Below, piece after piece: positions 1 to 8,703 of a stretch of 64,000 nucleotides of DNA. Origin of the DNA: Betaproteobacteria bacterium HGW-Betaproteobacteria-7. GTDB lineage: Bacteria > Pseudomonadota > Gammaproteobacteria > Burkholderiales > Rhodocyclaceae. The notes below the pieces were generated by a model that was not told where the DNA came from, made no database searches, and saw nothing but the letters and a program-made list of their open reading frames with translations. Each line of letters starts with the position of its first letter. The first letter of the stretch is position 1. Location: positions 1 to 64,000 of the forward strand of contig PHCE01000004.1 of the NCBI GenBank assembly GCA_002840765.1, written 5' to 3'. Position numbers and translations under genes: made by a program.

Positions 1-1
1 G

Positions 2-514
2 CTGCTCGGCCCGAACTGCCCCGGCCTGATCACCCCGGACGAAGTGAAGATCGGCATCATGCCGGGTCACATCCACCGCAAGGGTCGTATCGGCGTCGTG
101 TCGCGTTCCGGTACCCTGACCTACGAAGCCGTCGGCCAGCTGACCGAAATCGGTCTCGGCCAGTCGTCTGCCGTCGGTATCGGTGGTGACCCGATCAACG
201 GTCTGAAGCACATCGACGTCATGAAGGCCTTCAACGACGATCCGGATACCGACGCCGTCATCATGATCGGCGAAATCGGCGGTCCGGACGAGGCAGAAGC
301 CGCCATGTGGTGCAAGGACAACATGAAGAAGCCGATCGTCGGCTTCATCGCTGGCGTCACTGCTCCGGCTGGCAAGCGCATGGGTCACGCCGGTGCGTTG
401 ATCTCCGGCGGTGCCGACACGGCTGATGCCAAGCTGGAAATCATGGAAGCCTGTGGCTTCACCGTGACGCGCAACCCGTCGGAAATGGCCAAGCTGCTGA
501 AGGCATTGCTGTAA
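2..514 (+). CDS. sucD: Succinyl-CoA ligase alpha subunit, C-terminal part (5' end outside window)
   Basis: The open frame enters from the left edge, so only the last 170 or so residues are seen. Succinyl-CoA synthetase alpha makes succinate, CoA and ATP/GTP from succinyl-CoA in the TCA cycle, working with SucB... SucC beta in the cytoplasm. The segment has the ligase-CoA region with [14 protein letters not shown] and the phosphohistidine loop [13 protein letters not shown], whose His is the phosphorylated catalytic residue of the family. The C-terminus ([10 protein letters not shown]) is normal for the family and is followed by a clear intrinsic terminator, so this is the end of its operon. 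sucC would be expected just upstream. Confidence 0.97.
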   Translation: MLGPNCPGLITPDEVKIGIMPGHIHRKGRIGVVSRSGTLTYEAVGQLTEIGLGQSSAVGIGGDPINGLKHIDVMKAFNDDPDTDAVIMIGEIGGPDEAEAAMWCKDNMKKPIVGFIAGVTAPAGKRMGHAGALISGGADTADAKLEIMEACGFTVTRNPSEMAKLLKALL

Positions 515-534
515 TCGGGCACTAGCCCGAACGG

Positions 535-563
535 AAAGGCGGGCCTGGTGTCCGCCTTTTTTT
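535..563 (+). terminator. Intrinsic terminator after sucD
   Basis: A short hairpin (AAAGGCGG arm, 9-base loop, CCGCCTTT arm) runs into seven T residues. It lies 21 bases past the sucD stop and partly under the leader of the next gene, separating the two transcripts. Confidence 0.8.
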
Positions 564-586
564 CGTCCATCGTTCCGGAGAAGATC

Positions 587-1543
587 ATGGCCCTGTTTCT
601 CAGCGAAAACGACGTCAAGCAAGTATTGACCATGGACATGGCGCTGGATGGCGTCGAGTCGGCACACCGCGATCTGGCGCTTGGCCAGGCGCTGGATACC
701 CCGCGGGCGCGCAGCCGTCTGCCGCAGACCGTGCTGCACATCCTCCAGGGCGCCTTGCCGGCCCAGGGCGTGCTCGGCTACAAGGCGTACACCAGCAACC
801 GCAGCGGCAACCGCTTCCTCATCCATCTCTTCGATGCCGCCAGCGGTCGCCTGCGCGCCGTACTCGAAGCCGATACTCTCGGCATGATGCGTACCGGCGC
901 AGCCAGCGGCGTTGCCGCGCGCTGGCTGGCGCGGCCGGATGCTAGCGTCGCTGGCGTCTTCGGCGCCGGCTGGCAGGCCGAGGGACATGTCCGGGCATTG
1001 TGCGCAGCGTTGCCACTGGAACGGGTCAAGGTGTTCAGCCGGCGGGCCGACAAGCTGCAGGAATTCTGTGTCCGCCTCAGCGCCGCCACCGGCGTTGCCG
1101 TAGTGCCGGCCGAGAGTGCCGAGGAAGCCGTGCGCGGCAGCGATGTGGTCGGCACAGTAACGACCGCCAGCCAGCCCTTGTTCGACGCCGACTGGCTGGA
1201 GGAGGGCGCGCACATCAACGCCGCTGGCTCCAATGCGCTGATCCGCCAGGAATTGTCCGAGGCAACGCTGCGTCGCTGCAGTTTGATTGCCGTCGATGCC
1301 GTACCGACGGCGCTGGCCGAGGCCGGAGATCTCTTGCCCTTGCTCGAGAAGGGCCGGCTGCATCCGCGTCAATTGGTCGAGCTGGGTGACATCATTGTCG
1401 GCCGCCACGGCGGGCGTTCCGGTGTCGGCGAGATCACGCTGTTCGAATCGCAGGGCATGGCCATCCAGGATCTGGCGGTGGCGCTGCGCGTCGTCGCCGC
1501 GGCCGAAGCGGCAGGCCTGGGCTGCCAATTGCCGCTGCAATGA
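587..1543 (+). CDS. Ornithine cyclodeaminase / mu-crystallin family NAD(P)-dependent enzyme
   Basis: 318 residues, the normal length for the family. It carries a Rossmann dinucleotide motif (VFGAGWQAEGHVRAL, around residues 122-136) and a preceding substrate-side segment GMMRTGAASGVAAR typical of ornithine cyclodeaminase, alanine dehydrogenase (AlaDH-type) and delta1-pyrroline-2-carboxylate reductases. The family includes all these activities, and sequence alone does not decide the substrate. The ATG at 587 was chosen because GGAG lies 6 bases upstream and homologues begin near MALFLSENDV. An in-frame GTG at 548 sits inside the sucD terminator and is unlikely. It stands alone between sucD and the signalling operon, with no pathway partner nearby. 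Confidence 0.85.
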   Translation: MALFLSENDVKQVLTMDMALDGVESAHRDLALGQALDTPRARSRLPQTVLHILQGALPAQGVLGYKAYTSNRSGNRFLIHLFDAASGRLRAVLEADTLGMMRTGAASGVAARWLARPDASVAGVFGAGWQAEGHVRALCAALPLERVKVFSRRADKLQEFCVRLSAATGVAVVPAESAEEAVRGSDVVGTVTTASQPLFDADWLEEGAHINAAGSNALIRQELSEATLRRCSLIAVDAVPTALAEAGDLLPLLEKGRLHPRQLVELGDIIVGRHGGRSGVGEITLFESQGMAIQDLAVALRVVAAAEAAGLGCQLPLQ

Positions 1544-1623
1544 GGTTTGACCGCGATGGGGGCTCCGCGTGAAAATGCGGGCGTGGCCCGTTTAGTCCGG
1601 AACGCCGCAGACAAGGGGAGGGA

Positions 1624-4158
1624 ATGGCGAAGACAGCGTTCTGGAAGTCCGACCGGTTTCTCGGAATCGCGCTGACGCTCGTCATGCTCGTTGCCGCCGG
1701 CTCAGACCTGCTGCAGAGTCTGGAGCGCAAGGCTTACGACGTGGGTATGCAGCTCTCCAGCCGGACGCCCAGCGAGCAGGTGGCGGTGATTGCCATCGAT
1801 GACCAGAGCATCGCCAATATCGGCCGCTGGCAGTGGTCGCGTGACGTGCATGCGCGGATGACCGACCTGCTGGCCGGTGCCCAGGTCAAGGTGATCGGCA
1901 ATACCGTGCTGTTTTCCGAAGCCCAGCGCGACCCCGGCTATATCTATATCACCCGCTTGCTCGAAATCGTCCGCCAGACGCAGGTCGAGGGGGAGCCAGC
2001 GTTGCCGGCCGGCGCGGAGATCGCTGCCCTGCTGGGCGAGGCTGAGTCGGCGCTGAATACCGACCGCCGTCTGGCCGAGAGTTACGCCCGGGCCGGCAAT
2101 GTCGTGCTGCCCCTGCTGTTCGAGCTGGGCGAACCGCTCGGTCGTCTTGATCGCCCGCTGCCGCCCTATGTCGCTGCCAGCCAACTGACCGAGGTGGCGC
2201 CGGGTGCTGGCTTCGCGCCGCCGGCCGCCGGCCTGCAGGCGCCGATCGAATCCCTTGGGCAGCGGGCGCTGTCCCTGGGCCATCTGAATACTCTGCTCGA
2301 TGTTGACGGCGGCGTGCGCAGCGAGGCCCTGGTCGTCCAGTATTACGACCAGTTCTATCCCTCGCTGGCGCTGATGCTGGTGGCACGCAGCCTCAATCTC
2401 GGGCCGGCTGACATCGGTGTGACGGTTGGCGAGGAGGTGCGTCTCGGCGGTTTGCGCATCGCCACCGATGCGGCAACGCGAATGAATACCTTCTTCTACA
2501 AGGATCGCGACGGTCGCCCGGCCTTTGCCGTCGATTCCTTCTACGACGTGCTCAGTGGCAAGATCGCGCCGGGCAAGTACGCCGGCAAGATCGTCCTCAT
2601 CGGCGCCACGGCGGGTGGGGTCGGCGCGCCCCAGGTGACGCCGGTGGCTTCGGCGATGGATCCGGTGCTGATCCTTGCCCATACCGTATCGAGCATCCTC
2701 CAGGAGCATTTCTTCGTGACGCCGGCCTGGGGCGTCTGGGTCAGCCTGGCGGCCATGCTGCTGGTCGGCGCCTATCTCGCTTTCGTGCTGCCGCGGTTGG
2801 GTGCCGGGCCGGCGGCGCTGGCCTCTTTGGTGCTGCTGCTGAGCCTGATCGCCGCGCACTTCGGCTTGATGCTCGGCGCCAGCTTGTGGATCCCGCTTGC
2901 CACCGCCGCCAGCCTGCTGCTGCTCGGCCATCTGCTGCTGACCACCAAACGCTTCCTCGCCACCGAGCGCGGCAAGGTGAAATCCGACCTCGATTCGGCC
3001 GAGTCCAACCGCCTGCTCGGCCTTGCCTTCCAGGGGCAGGGTCAGCTCGACATGGCCTTCGACAAATTCCGCAAGTGCCCGCTTGACGACGGGCTGATGG
3101 AGAATCTCTACAACCTGGCGCTGGATTACGAACGCAAGCGCCAGTTCAACAAGGCCGAGGCGGTGTTCCGTCTGATGGCCGGCCACGACCCGGCCTTCCG
3201 CGACATCGACAAGCGCCTGGCGCGTGCCCAGAAGATGTCGGAAACGGTGATGCTCGGCGGCGCCCATGCCTCGGGTCCGGGCGCCTCCCTGCTCGCCGCT
3301 GACGAGGAGATCGAAAAGCCGATGCTCGGCCGCTACCAGCTGGAAAAGGAGTTGGGTAAGGGGGCAATGGGCGTGGTCTACCTGGGGCGCGATCCGAAGA
3401 TCAACCGTGTCGTCGCCATCAAGACCATGGCCCTCGCCCAGGAGTTTGATGCCGACGAGCTGGAAGACGTCAAGCAACGCTTCTTCCGTGAAGCCGAAAC
3501 AGCGGGCCGGCTCAGCCACCCCAACATCGTCACCATGTACGATGCCGGCGAGGAACACGATCTCGCCTACATCGCCATGGAGTTTCTCAAGGGCCGTGAC
3601 CTCGTGCCGCACGGCAAGCCGTCGGCGTTGCTGCCGCTGCCAACCGTGCTTTCCATCGTCGCCCGCGTTGCCGATGCGCTCGACTATGCGCACAGCCAGC
3701 AGGTCGTCCATCGTGACATCAAGCCAGCCAACATCATGTATGAAGCGGCCGGCGACCAGGTCAAGGTCACCGATTTCGGCATCGCCCGCATCACCGACTC
3801 CTCGCGCACCAAGACCGGCATGGTGCTCGGCACGCCATCGTACATGTCGCCCGAGCAACTGGCAGGTCAGAAAATCGATGGTCGCTCTGACATCTATTCG
3901 CTGGGCGTCACCCTTTACCAATTGTGCTGCGGCCAGTTGCCCTTTGCTGGCGAGTCGCTGGCGCAATTGATGTACAAGATCGCCAACGAGCCGGCGCCGG
4001 ATATCCGGACCATCAATCCGGCACTGCCACCGGAAGTGGCGGCGGTGATTGCCAAGGCCATGGCCAAGCCACTCGAGCGCCGCTATCAACGCAGCGCTTC
4101 CCTGGCTACCGACCTGCGCCGCTGTCTGGCGCGTCTGGCCGCTGGCGGTGCGGCATGA
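1624..4158 (+). CDS. CHASE2-domain transmembrane Ser/Thr protein kinase
   Basis: 844 residues. Order: an N-terminal membrane helix (about 12-30), an extracytoplasmic CHASE2 sensor (about 31-350), a cluster of three membrane helices (about 360-445), a short TPR-like helical linker (about 463-540), and a Hanks-type kinase domain from about 569 to 835. Kinase motifs are complete: glycine loop LGKGAMGVVYLG, ATP-binding Lys (about 600) in VVAIKT, catalytic HRDIKPANI (696 on) and DFG (717). It should therefore be an active kinase with the sensor facing the periplasm. A good Shine-Dalgarno (GGGGAGGG) precedes the ATG. The stop overlaps the start of a PP2C phosphatase (ATGA), and an FHA phosphothreonine reader follows, giving a writer-eraser-reader set. 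Confidence 0.93.
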   Translation: MAKTAFWKSDRFLGIALTLVMLVAAGSDLLQSLERKAYDVGMQLSSRTPSEQVAVIAIDDQSIANIGRWQWSRDVHARMTDLLAGAQVKVIGNTVLFSEAQRDPGYIYITRLLEIVRQTQVEGEPALPAGAEIAALLGEAESALNTDRRLAESYARAGNVVLPLLFELGEPLGRLDRPLPPYVAASQLTEVAPGAGFAPPAAGLQAPIESLGQRALSLGHLNTLLDVDGGVRSEALVVQYYDQFYPSLALMLVARSLNLGPADIGVTVGEEVRLGGLRIATDAATRMNTFFYKDRDGRPAFAVDSFYDVLSGKIAPGKYAGKIVLIGATAGGVGAPQVTPVASAMDPVLILAHTVSSILQEHFFVTPAWGVWVSLAAMLLVGAYLAFVLPRLGAGPAALASLVLLLSLIAAHFGLMLGASLWIPLATAASLLLLGHLLLTTKRFLATERGKVKSDLDSAESNRLLGLAFQGQGQLDMAFDKFRKCPLDDGLMENLYNLALDYERKRQFNKAEAVFRLMAGHDPAFRDIDKRLARAQKMSETVMLGGAHASGPGASLLAADEEIEKPMLGRYQLEKELGKGAMGVVYLGRDPKINRVVAIKTMALAQEFDADELEDVKQRFFREAETAGRLSHPNIVTMYDAGEEHDLAYIAMEFLKGRDLVPHGKPSALLPLPTVLSIVARVADALDYAHSQQVVHRDIKPANIMYEAAGDQVKVTDFGIARITDSSRTKTGMVLGTPSYMSPEQLAGQKIDGRSDIYSLGVTLYQLCCGQLPFAGESLAQLMYKIANEPAPDIRTINPALPPEVAAVIAKAMAKPLERRYQRSASLATDLRRCLARLAAGGAA

Positions 4159-4976
4159 AACTGCCCGAGGCGCTGGAAATCGTGGTGCGTACTGACCCTG
4201 GGTTGGTGCGTTCGCACAACGAGGATGCCGTCTTCGCCGATGCGGCCCTCGGCCTGGCCATCCTGGCCGACGGCATGGGCGGTTACAACGCTGGCGAAGT
4301 GGCCAGCGGCATGGCCTGCACGCTATTGGCCAGCAATTTTTCCCACCTGATACCGACTTGCGCCACCCTGGCCACCGCTGTGGACACCCGGGATTTCGTC
4401 GTGCAACAGCTGGTGAGCGAAGTATCGACCGCCAATCTGGCCATTTTCAACGCAGCGCAGAGTCAGCCGCAGTATGCGGGTATGGGCACGACGCTGGTCC
4501 TCGGCTGGTTTTACGACAACAGTCTGCATGTCGCCCATGTCGGCGACTCGCGCCTGTACCGGTTGCGTCACAACCGCCTGGCACAGTTGACCCGAGATCA
4601 TTCACTTTTGCAGGAGCAGCTTGATAATGGCATGATCAGTCCGCAGGAGGCGCGCTTCTCGCAAAACCGCAATCTGGTGACGCGGGCACTCGGTGTCGAA
4701 CCGTGGGTGGAGGTCGAGGCTCATGCGCATGACGTACAGCCCGGCGACATCTTTCTCCTCTGTTCCGATGGCCTGAACGACATGGTCGAGGATGAGGAGA
4801 TCAAGCTGACCCTGCAGACGCTGGGCGGTAATCTGGAACTGGCGGCCGATCAGCTGGTGCACCTGGCCAATGACAACGGCGGCCGGGATAATGTCTCGGT
4901 GATCCTGATCCGGGTGCTGGGCGAATATCCGGTGCCGCGGGGCTGGTGGCAGAGACTGCTGGCCACATTGAAGTAA
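4155..4976 (+). CDS. PP2C-family Ser/Thr protein phosphatase
   Basis: 273 residues, a stand-alone PPM/PP2C catalytic domain. Metal-binding motifs are present: RSHNEDA at the N-terminus, ADGMGGYNAGE (Asp39), HVGDSRLYRL (Asp131), CSDGLNDMV near residue 200 and GRDNVSVILI near the end. These are the conserved Asp ligands of the Mn2+/Mg2+ site. It should reverse phosphorylation by the preceding kinase. The start is the ATG in the ATGA overlap with the kinase stop, which implies translational coupling. Open frame continues upstream but has no PP2C similarity. Confidence 0.93.
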   Translation: MKLPEALEIVVRTDPGLVRSHNEDAVFADAALGLAILADGMGGYNAGEVASGMACTLLASNFSHLIPTCATLATAVDTRDFVVQQLVSEVSTANLAIFNAAQSQPQYAGMGTTLVLGWFYDNSLHVAHVGDSRLYRLRHNRLAQLTRDHSLLQEQLDNGMISPQEARFSQNRNLVTRALGVEPWVEVEAHAHDVQPGDIFLLCSDGLNDMVEDEEIKLTLQTLGGNLELAADQLVHLANDNGGRDNVSVILIRVLGEYPVPRGWWQRLLATLK

Positions 4977-4991
4977 GACGAGGAAGGCAAG

Positions 4992-5693
4992 ATGGCAAAA
5001 CTGATCCTTTCGATGGATGGCCTGGTGCTCAAGGAAATTGCGCTCGACAAGGAGCGCCTGACCATTGGCCGCAAGCCGCACAATGACATCCAGATCGACA
5101 ATCTGGCCATATCCGGCGAACACGCGGTGGTTGTCACCATTCTCAAGGACTCCTTTCTTGAAGACTTGAACAGCACCAATGGCACGCTGGTCAATGGCCA
5201 GCCGATCAAGAAGTACATCCTGCGCAACAACGATATCGTCGAATTGGGCAAATACCGCCTCAAGTACATGGTCGGCGACGCCGCCGAGCCGAGCGGCGAT
5301 TTCGGGAGGACCTCGCTGATCCGTCCGGGCATGGCGCGCGTCGCCACGGAAATGGAACTGGCGCCGACCGCCGGCTCGTCAACCCGCTCCAACATCGGCA
5401 TTGCCCCGACGCCGCCGGCGCCGAGCATCCCCAGCGCTGCCATCCAGTTGCTCAACGGCCCCAACGCCGGCAAGGAGCTGGAGCTGACCAAGACACTGAC
5501 GACGCTCGGCAAGCCCGGGCTGCAGGTGGCGGTGATCGCGCGCCGGCCGCACGGCTATTTCATCACCCATGTCGAGGGCAAGCAGTTCCCCTTGCTCAAT
5601 GGCCGGGCGCTGGATGCCCAGGCGCACCCGCTTGGCGATCATGACGTGGTCGAGATCGCCGGCATCAAGATGGAATTCTTCCTCAAGGCCTGA
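4992..5693 (+). CDS. FHA-domain protein, two FHA-like modules
   Basis: 233 residues. The N-terminal FHA domain (about 1-92) has the phosphothreonine-binding signature GRKPHNDI, ISGEHA and NSTNGTLVNG. A Pro/Ala-rich linker leads to a second, degenerate FHA-like beta domain (about 146-232) that keeps the LLNG and DVVEIAGIKMEF strands but lacks the GR and SxxH residues, so it probably does not bind phosphopeptides. Start ATG has AGGAAGG upstream. Likely adaptor reading phosphorylations made by the kinase two genes upstream. The target is unknown; the second CHASE2 protein next door is a candidate. Confidence 0.9.
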   Translation: MAKLILSMDGLVLKEIALDKERLTIGRKPHNDIQIDNLAISGEHAVVVTILKDSFLEDLNSTNGTLVNGQPIKKYILRNNDIVELGKYRLKYMVGDAAEPSGDFGRTSLIRPGMARVATEMELAPTAGSSTRSNIGIAPTPPAPSIPSAAIQLLNGPNAGKELELTKTLTTLGKPGLQVAVIARRPHGYFITHVEGKQFPLLNGRALDAQAHPLGDHDVVEIAGIKMEFFLKA

Positions 5694-5721
5694 TTAACCC
5701 GCGCGCCGCTGAGCGGAGATC

Positions 5722-7932
5722 TTGAAAAAACACCTGCTCCGCATCGTTCTCGGCGCCCTCTGTGGGCTTCTCCTGCTCGGCCACGCCGGGCGCTTCTGGC
5801 AGATTCCCTTTGTCAGTGCGCTTGATGCCTATCTCTACGATGCGCGCCTGCGTCTCACCATGTCCGACAGTGTCGACCCGGGTGTGGTCATCGTCGATAT
5901 CGACGAACGCAGCCTCGGCGAAGTCGGGCGCTGGCCCTGGCGCCGCGATCTGCTGGCCGACCTGGTCCAGCGCCTGACCGATGACTATGGTGCCGCCGTC
6001 GTCGGCTTCGACGTCGTCTTCGCCGAGCCCGACGAGAGCTCCGGACTGGCCGTGCTGGAAGACCTCGAGCGCCGACAATTGCGCAATGAGTCGGGATTTC
6101 AGCGCGCCCTGGCGGAACTGCGGCCGCAACTTGACTACGACAAACGTTTCGCCGATGCCCTGCGCAACCGGCCGGTGGTCCTCGGCTACTACTTTTCCAA
6201 CACCCAGGCAGCGCAGCACGCCGGCGTGTTGCCGCCGCCCGTTTTCGCCGCCGGCAGTTTTGCCGGGCAGAACATCCCCTTTCTCTCCTGGATTGGCTAT
6301 GGCGCCAACCTTCCCGAATTGCAGCAGGCAGCAGCTGGCGGCGGACATATCAACCCGATCATCGATTTCGATGGCAGTTCGCGGCGAGTGCCGCTGATCG
6401 TCGAATTCTCCGGGCAATACTACGAAGCCCTGTCACTGGTGGTGTTGCGTACCCTGCTTGGCAAGACGGAGGTCAGGCCGGGCTTCCCCGAGCCCGGCGG
6501 CCAGCTGGAGTGGCTGGATGTCATCGGTGAACGCGGAACGGTGCGCATCCCGGTCGATGAAGAGGGGGCTGTTTTGATTCCCTACCGCGGCTACGAGCGC
6601 AGCTTTCCCTATGTTTCTGCCGTTGACGTGCTCCAGGGCAAGGCCGATGCCGGGCAGTTCAAGGGCCGTGTCGTGATGGTCGGCACTTCGGCGCCGGGTT
6701 TGATGGATCTGCGCTCGACGCCGGTCGGTGCCGCCTATCCCGGCGTCGAGGTTCACGCCAACCTGATCGCCGGCATGCTGGCCGGAACGATCAAGGAAAA
6801 GCCCGGCTACTCCCTGGCCATCGAAACCATCCAGCTGCTGCTCGTCGGCGGCCTGCTGGTCTTGCTGCTGCCGCTGTTGTCGCCGCTGCGCGCCAGCCTG
6901 CTGACCGTGGCCACCCTGGCCACGATGCTGGCCTTCAACGCCTGGCTGTGGGCCTCAGCCAACCTGGTGTTGCCGCTCGCAGCTTCGCTGCTGCTGATCA
7001 TCCTGCTTTACGCCCTGAACATGTCCTGGGGCTATTTCGTCGAATCGCGCAGCAAGCGGCAGTTCACCGAACTGTTCGGCCAGTACGTGCCGCCCGAACT
7101 GGTCGACGAGATGGCGCGCAATCCCGAGAGCTACAGCATGGAAGGGCGCAATGCAGAACTGACCGTGCTCTTCGCCGATATCCGCAGCTTCACCACGCTT
7201 TCCGAGGGGATGGCGCCGAAGGAACTGGCCTATCTGATGAACGACTATTTCGGCGCCATGACCGATGTCATCCGCACCCAGCGCGGCACCCTGGATAAGT
7301 ACATCGGCGATGCCATCATGGCCTTTTGGGGCGCACCGGTGGACGATGCCGAACACGCCCGCCACGCCGTGCTCACGGCGCTGGCCATGCAGCAGGCGGT
7401 GGCAGCGCTGGCCGAACCTTTCCGGGCGCGCGGCTGGCCGCCGGTGCACATCGGCATCGGCATCAACAGCGGCACGATGACCGTCGGCGACATGGGCTCA
7501 CCGGTGCGCAAGGCCTACACGGTGATGGGCGATGCCGTGAACCTGGCTTCCCGTCTGGAGGGCATCACCAAGGAATACGGCGTCGGTATCGTGGTCGGCG
7601 AGGCGACGCGCCAGGCGCTTCCCGACATGGCTTTCCGGGAACTCGACCGGGTGCGCGTCAAGGGCAAGGACGAGCCCGTCACCATCTACGAACCGATCGG
7701 GCCGGTGGAAGCAATCTCGCCGTCTGAGCAGGACGAACTGCGCCAGTGGCAGCAGGCGCTGCGCCTGTATCGGGCTGCCAACTGGGACGGCGCCGAATTG
7801 CAGATATACAATCTGCAGAAGGATGCACCCGAGCGCCGGCTCTACACCCTGTACACCGAACGGATTGTCGCTCTGCGCAAGAATCCGCCTGCCGGGAACT
7901 GGGACGGCACCACCACCTTTCTGACCAAATAG
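5722..7932 (+). CDS. CHASE2-domain class III nucleotide (probably adenylate) cyclase
   Basis: 736 residues: one N-terminal helix, CHASE2 sensor (about 30-345), three further membrane helices (about 360-440) and a cytoplasmic class III cyclase domain (about 470-660). Both metal Asp residues are visible (LFADIRSFT, Asp486; DKYIGDAIMAFWG, around 525-530), as is the Arg-containing NLASRLEG segment. The Lys in LDKYIG and Thr in YTVMGDAVN fit ATP rather than GTP as substrate, though this is inference. Start is TTG at 5722 with GGAG 6 bases upstream; no nearby ATG is better. The C-terminal tail (about 660-736) is helical and uncharacterised. Its topology matches the kinase gene in the same operon. 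Confidence 0.92.
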   Translation: MKKHLLRIVLGALCGLLLLGHAGRFWQIPFVSALDAYLYDARLRLTMSDSVDPGVVIVDIDERSLGEVGRWPWRRDLLADLVQRLTDDYGAAVVGFDVVFAEPDESSGLAVLEDLERRQLRNESGFQRALAELRPQLDYDKRFADALRNRPVVLGYYFSNTQAAQHAGVLPPPVFAAGSFAGQNIPFLSWIGYGANLPELQQAAAGGGHINPIIDFDGSSRRVPLIVEFSGQYYEALSLVVLRTLLGKTEVRPGFPEPGGQLEWLDVIGERGTVRIPVDEEGAVLIPYRGYERSFPYVSAVDVLQGKADAGQFKGRVVMVGTSAPGLMDLRSTPVGAAYPGVEVHANLIAGMLAGTIKEKPGYSLAIETIQLLLVGGLLVLLLPLLSPLRASLLTVATLATMLAFNAWLWASANLVLPLAASLLLIILLYALNMSWGYFVESRSKRQFTELFGQYVPPELVDEMARNPESYSMEGRNAELTVLFADIRSFTTLSEGMAPKELAYLMNDYFGAMTDVIRTQRGTLDKYIGDAIMAFWGAPVDDAEHARHAVLTALAMQQAVAALAEPFRARGWPPVHIGIGINSGTMTVGDMGSPVRKAYTVMGDAVNLASRLEGITKEYGVGIVVGEATRQALPDMAFRELDRVRVKGKDEPVTIYEPIGPVEAISPSEQDELRQWQQALRLYRAANWDGAELQIYNLQKDAPERRLYTLYTERIVALRKNPPAGNWDGTTTFLTK

Positions 7933-7934
7933 AC

Positions 7935-8702
7935 ATGAAGCTACGCGTACTCGGTTGTAGCGGCGGTATCGGTGGCCGCCACCTGCGGACCACATCGCTG
8001 TTGGTCGACGACGACATCCTGATCGATGCCGGCACTGGTCTCACCGACCTCTCGGTCGCCGAGATGGCGAGCATTGACCATGTCTTCCTGACGCATCCCC
8101 ATCTCGACCACATCGCCGCCCTGCCGCTGATGATCGATACGGTTGCCGACCGCCGGCAGAAGCCGCTGACGGTTTATGCCACGGCGGCGGTGATCACCAT
8201 CCTGCGCAATCACATCTTCAACTGGGCCATCTGGCCCGATTTTGCAGAAGTGCCGGATGCCGATCAGCCGTTCCTGCGCTACCAGGCCATCGAGCCCGGC
8301 GTGCCGGTCAGCCTGGGCGGGCGGACGATCACCGCCCTGCCGGTCGAGCATACGGTGCCGGCCGTTGGCTATCGTCTCGATTCCGGCAAAGGCAGCCTGG
8401 TCTTCTCCGGCGACACCGGGCCGTGCAATGACTTCTGGCGGGCGGTCAACCGGGTGGACAATCTGCGCCACCTGATCATCGAATGCGCCTTCTCCAACCG
8501 TGAGGAGCGTCTGGCCGTCGTCTCCCGCCACCTCTGTCCGGCCATGCTGGCGCGCGAACTGCAGAAGCTGGAGCGCGAGTGCGACATCTACATCACGCAC
8601 CTGAAGCCCGGTCAAATCGAGCTGACGATGGAGGAAATCGAGCGCTGTCTGGCTGACTTCAAGCCGCAGATGCTGCAGAACAACCAGGTTTTCGAGTTCT
8701 GA
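7935..8702 (+). CDS. Metallo-beta-lactamase-fold hydrolase, putative class II cyclic nucleotide phosphodiesterase
   Basis: 255 residues. The zinc motif THPHLDH (His54, His56, Asp58, His59) is followed by further ligands in LPVEHTVPAVGY (His139), FSGDTGPC (Asp160) and YITHLKPGQ. The pattern of an N-terminal LGCSGGIGG, HxHLDH and a late THLKPG matches class II cAMP phosphodiesterases (CpdP/PDE1-like) more than RNase Z or glyoxalase II. Its position 2 bases after an adenylate cyclase and directly before a cNMP-binding protein strongly supports a role in destroying the cyclase product. The ATG at 7935 was selected; the open frame upstream overlaps the cyclase. Confidence 0.82.
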   Translation: MKLRVLGCSGGIGGRHLRTTSLLVDDDILIDAGTGLTDLSVAEMASIDHVFLTHPHLDHIAALPLMIDTVADRRQKPLTVYATAAVITILRNHIFNWAIWPDFAEVPDADQPFLRYQAIEPGVPVSLGGRTITALPVEHTVPAVGYRLDSGKGSLVFSGDTGPCNDFWRAVNRVDNLRHLIIECAFSNREERLAVVSRHLCPAMLARELQKLERECDIYITHLKPGQIELTMEEIERCLADFKPQMLQNNQVFEF

Positions 8703-8703
8703 T

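Noticed and set aside
1702..4089. A very long open frame antisense to the kinase gene
   Set aside because: Low-complexity His/Arg/Gln-rich translation with no domains; a GC-rich codon-bias shadow of the kinase gene. Similar shadows at 33038-34339, 39181-40557, 41567-42697, 45539-47140, 47336-48706 and 58985-60733 were dropped for the same reason.
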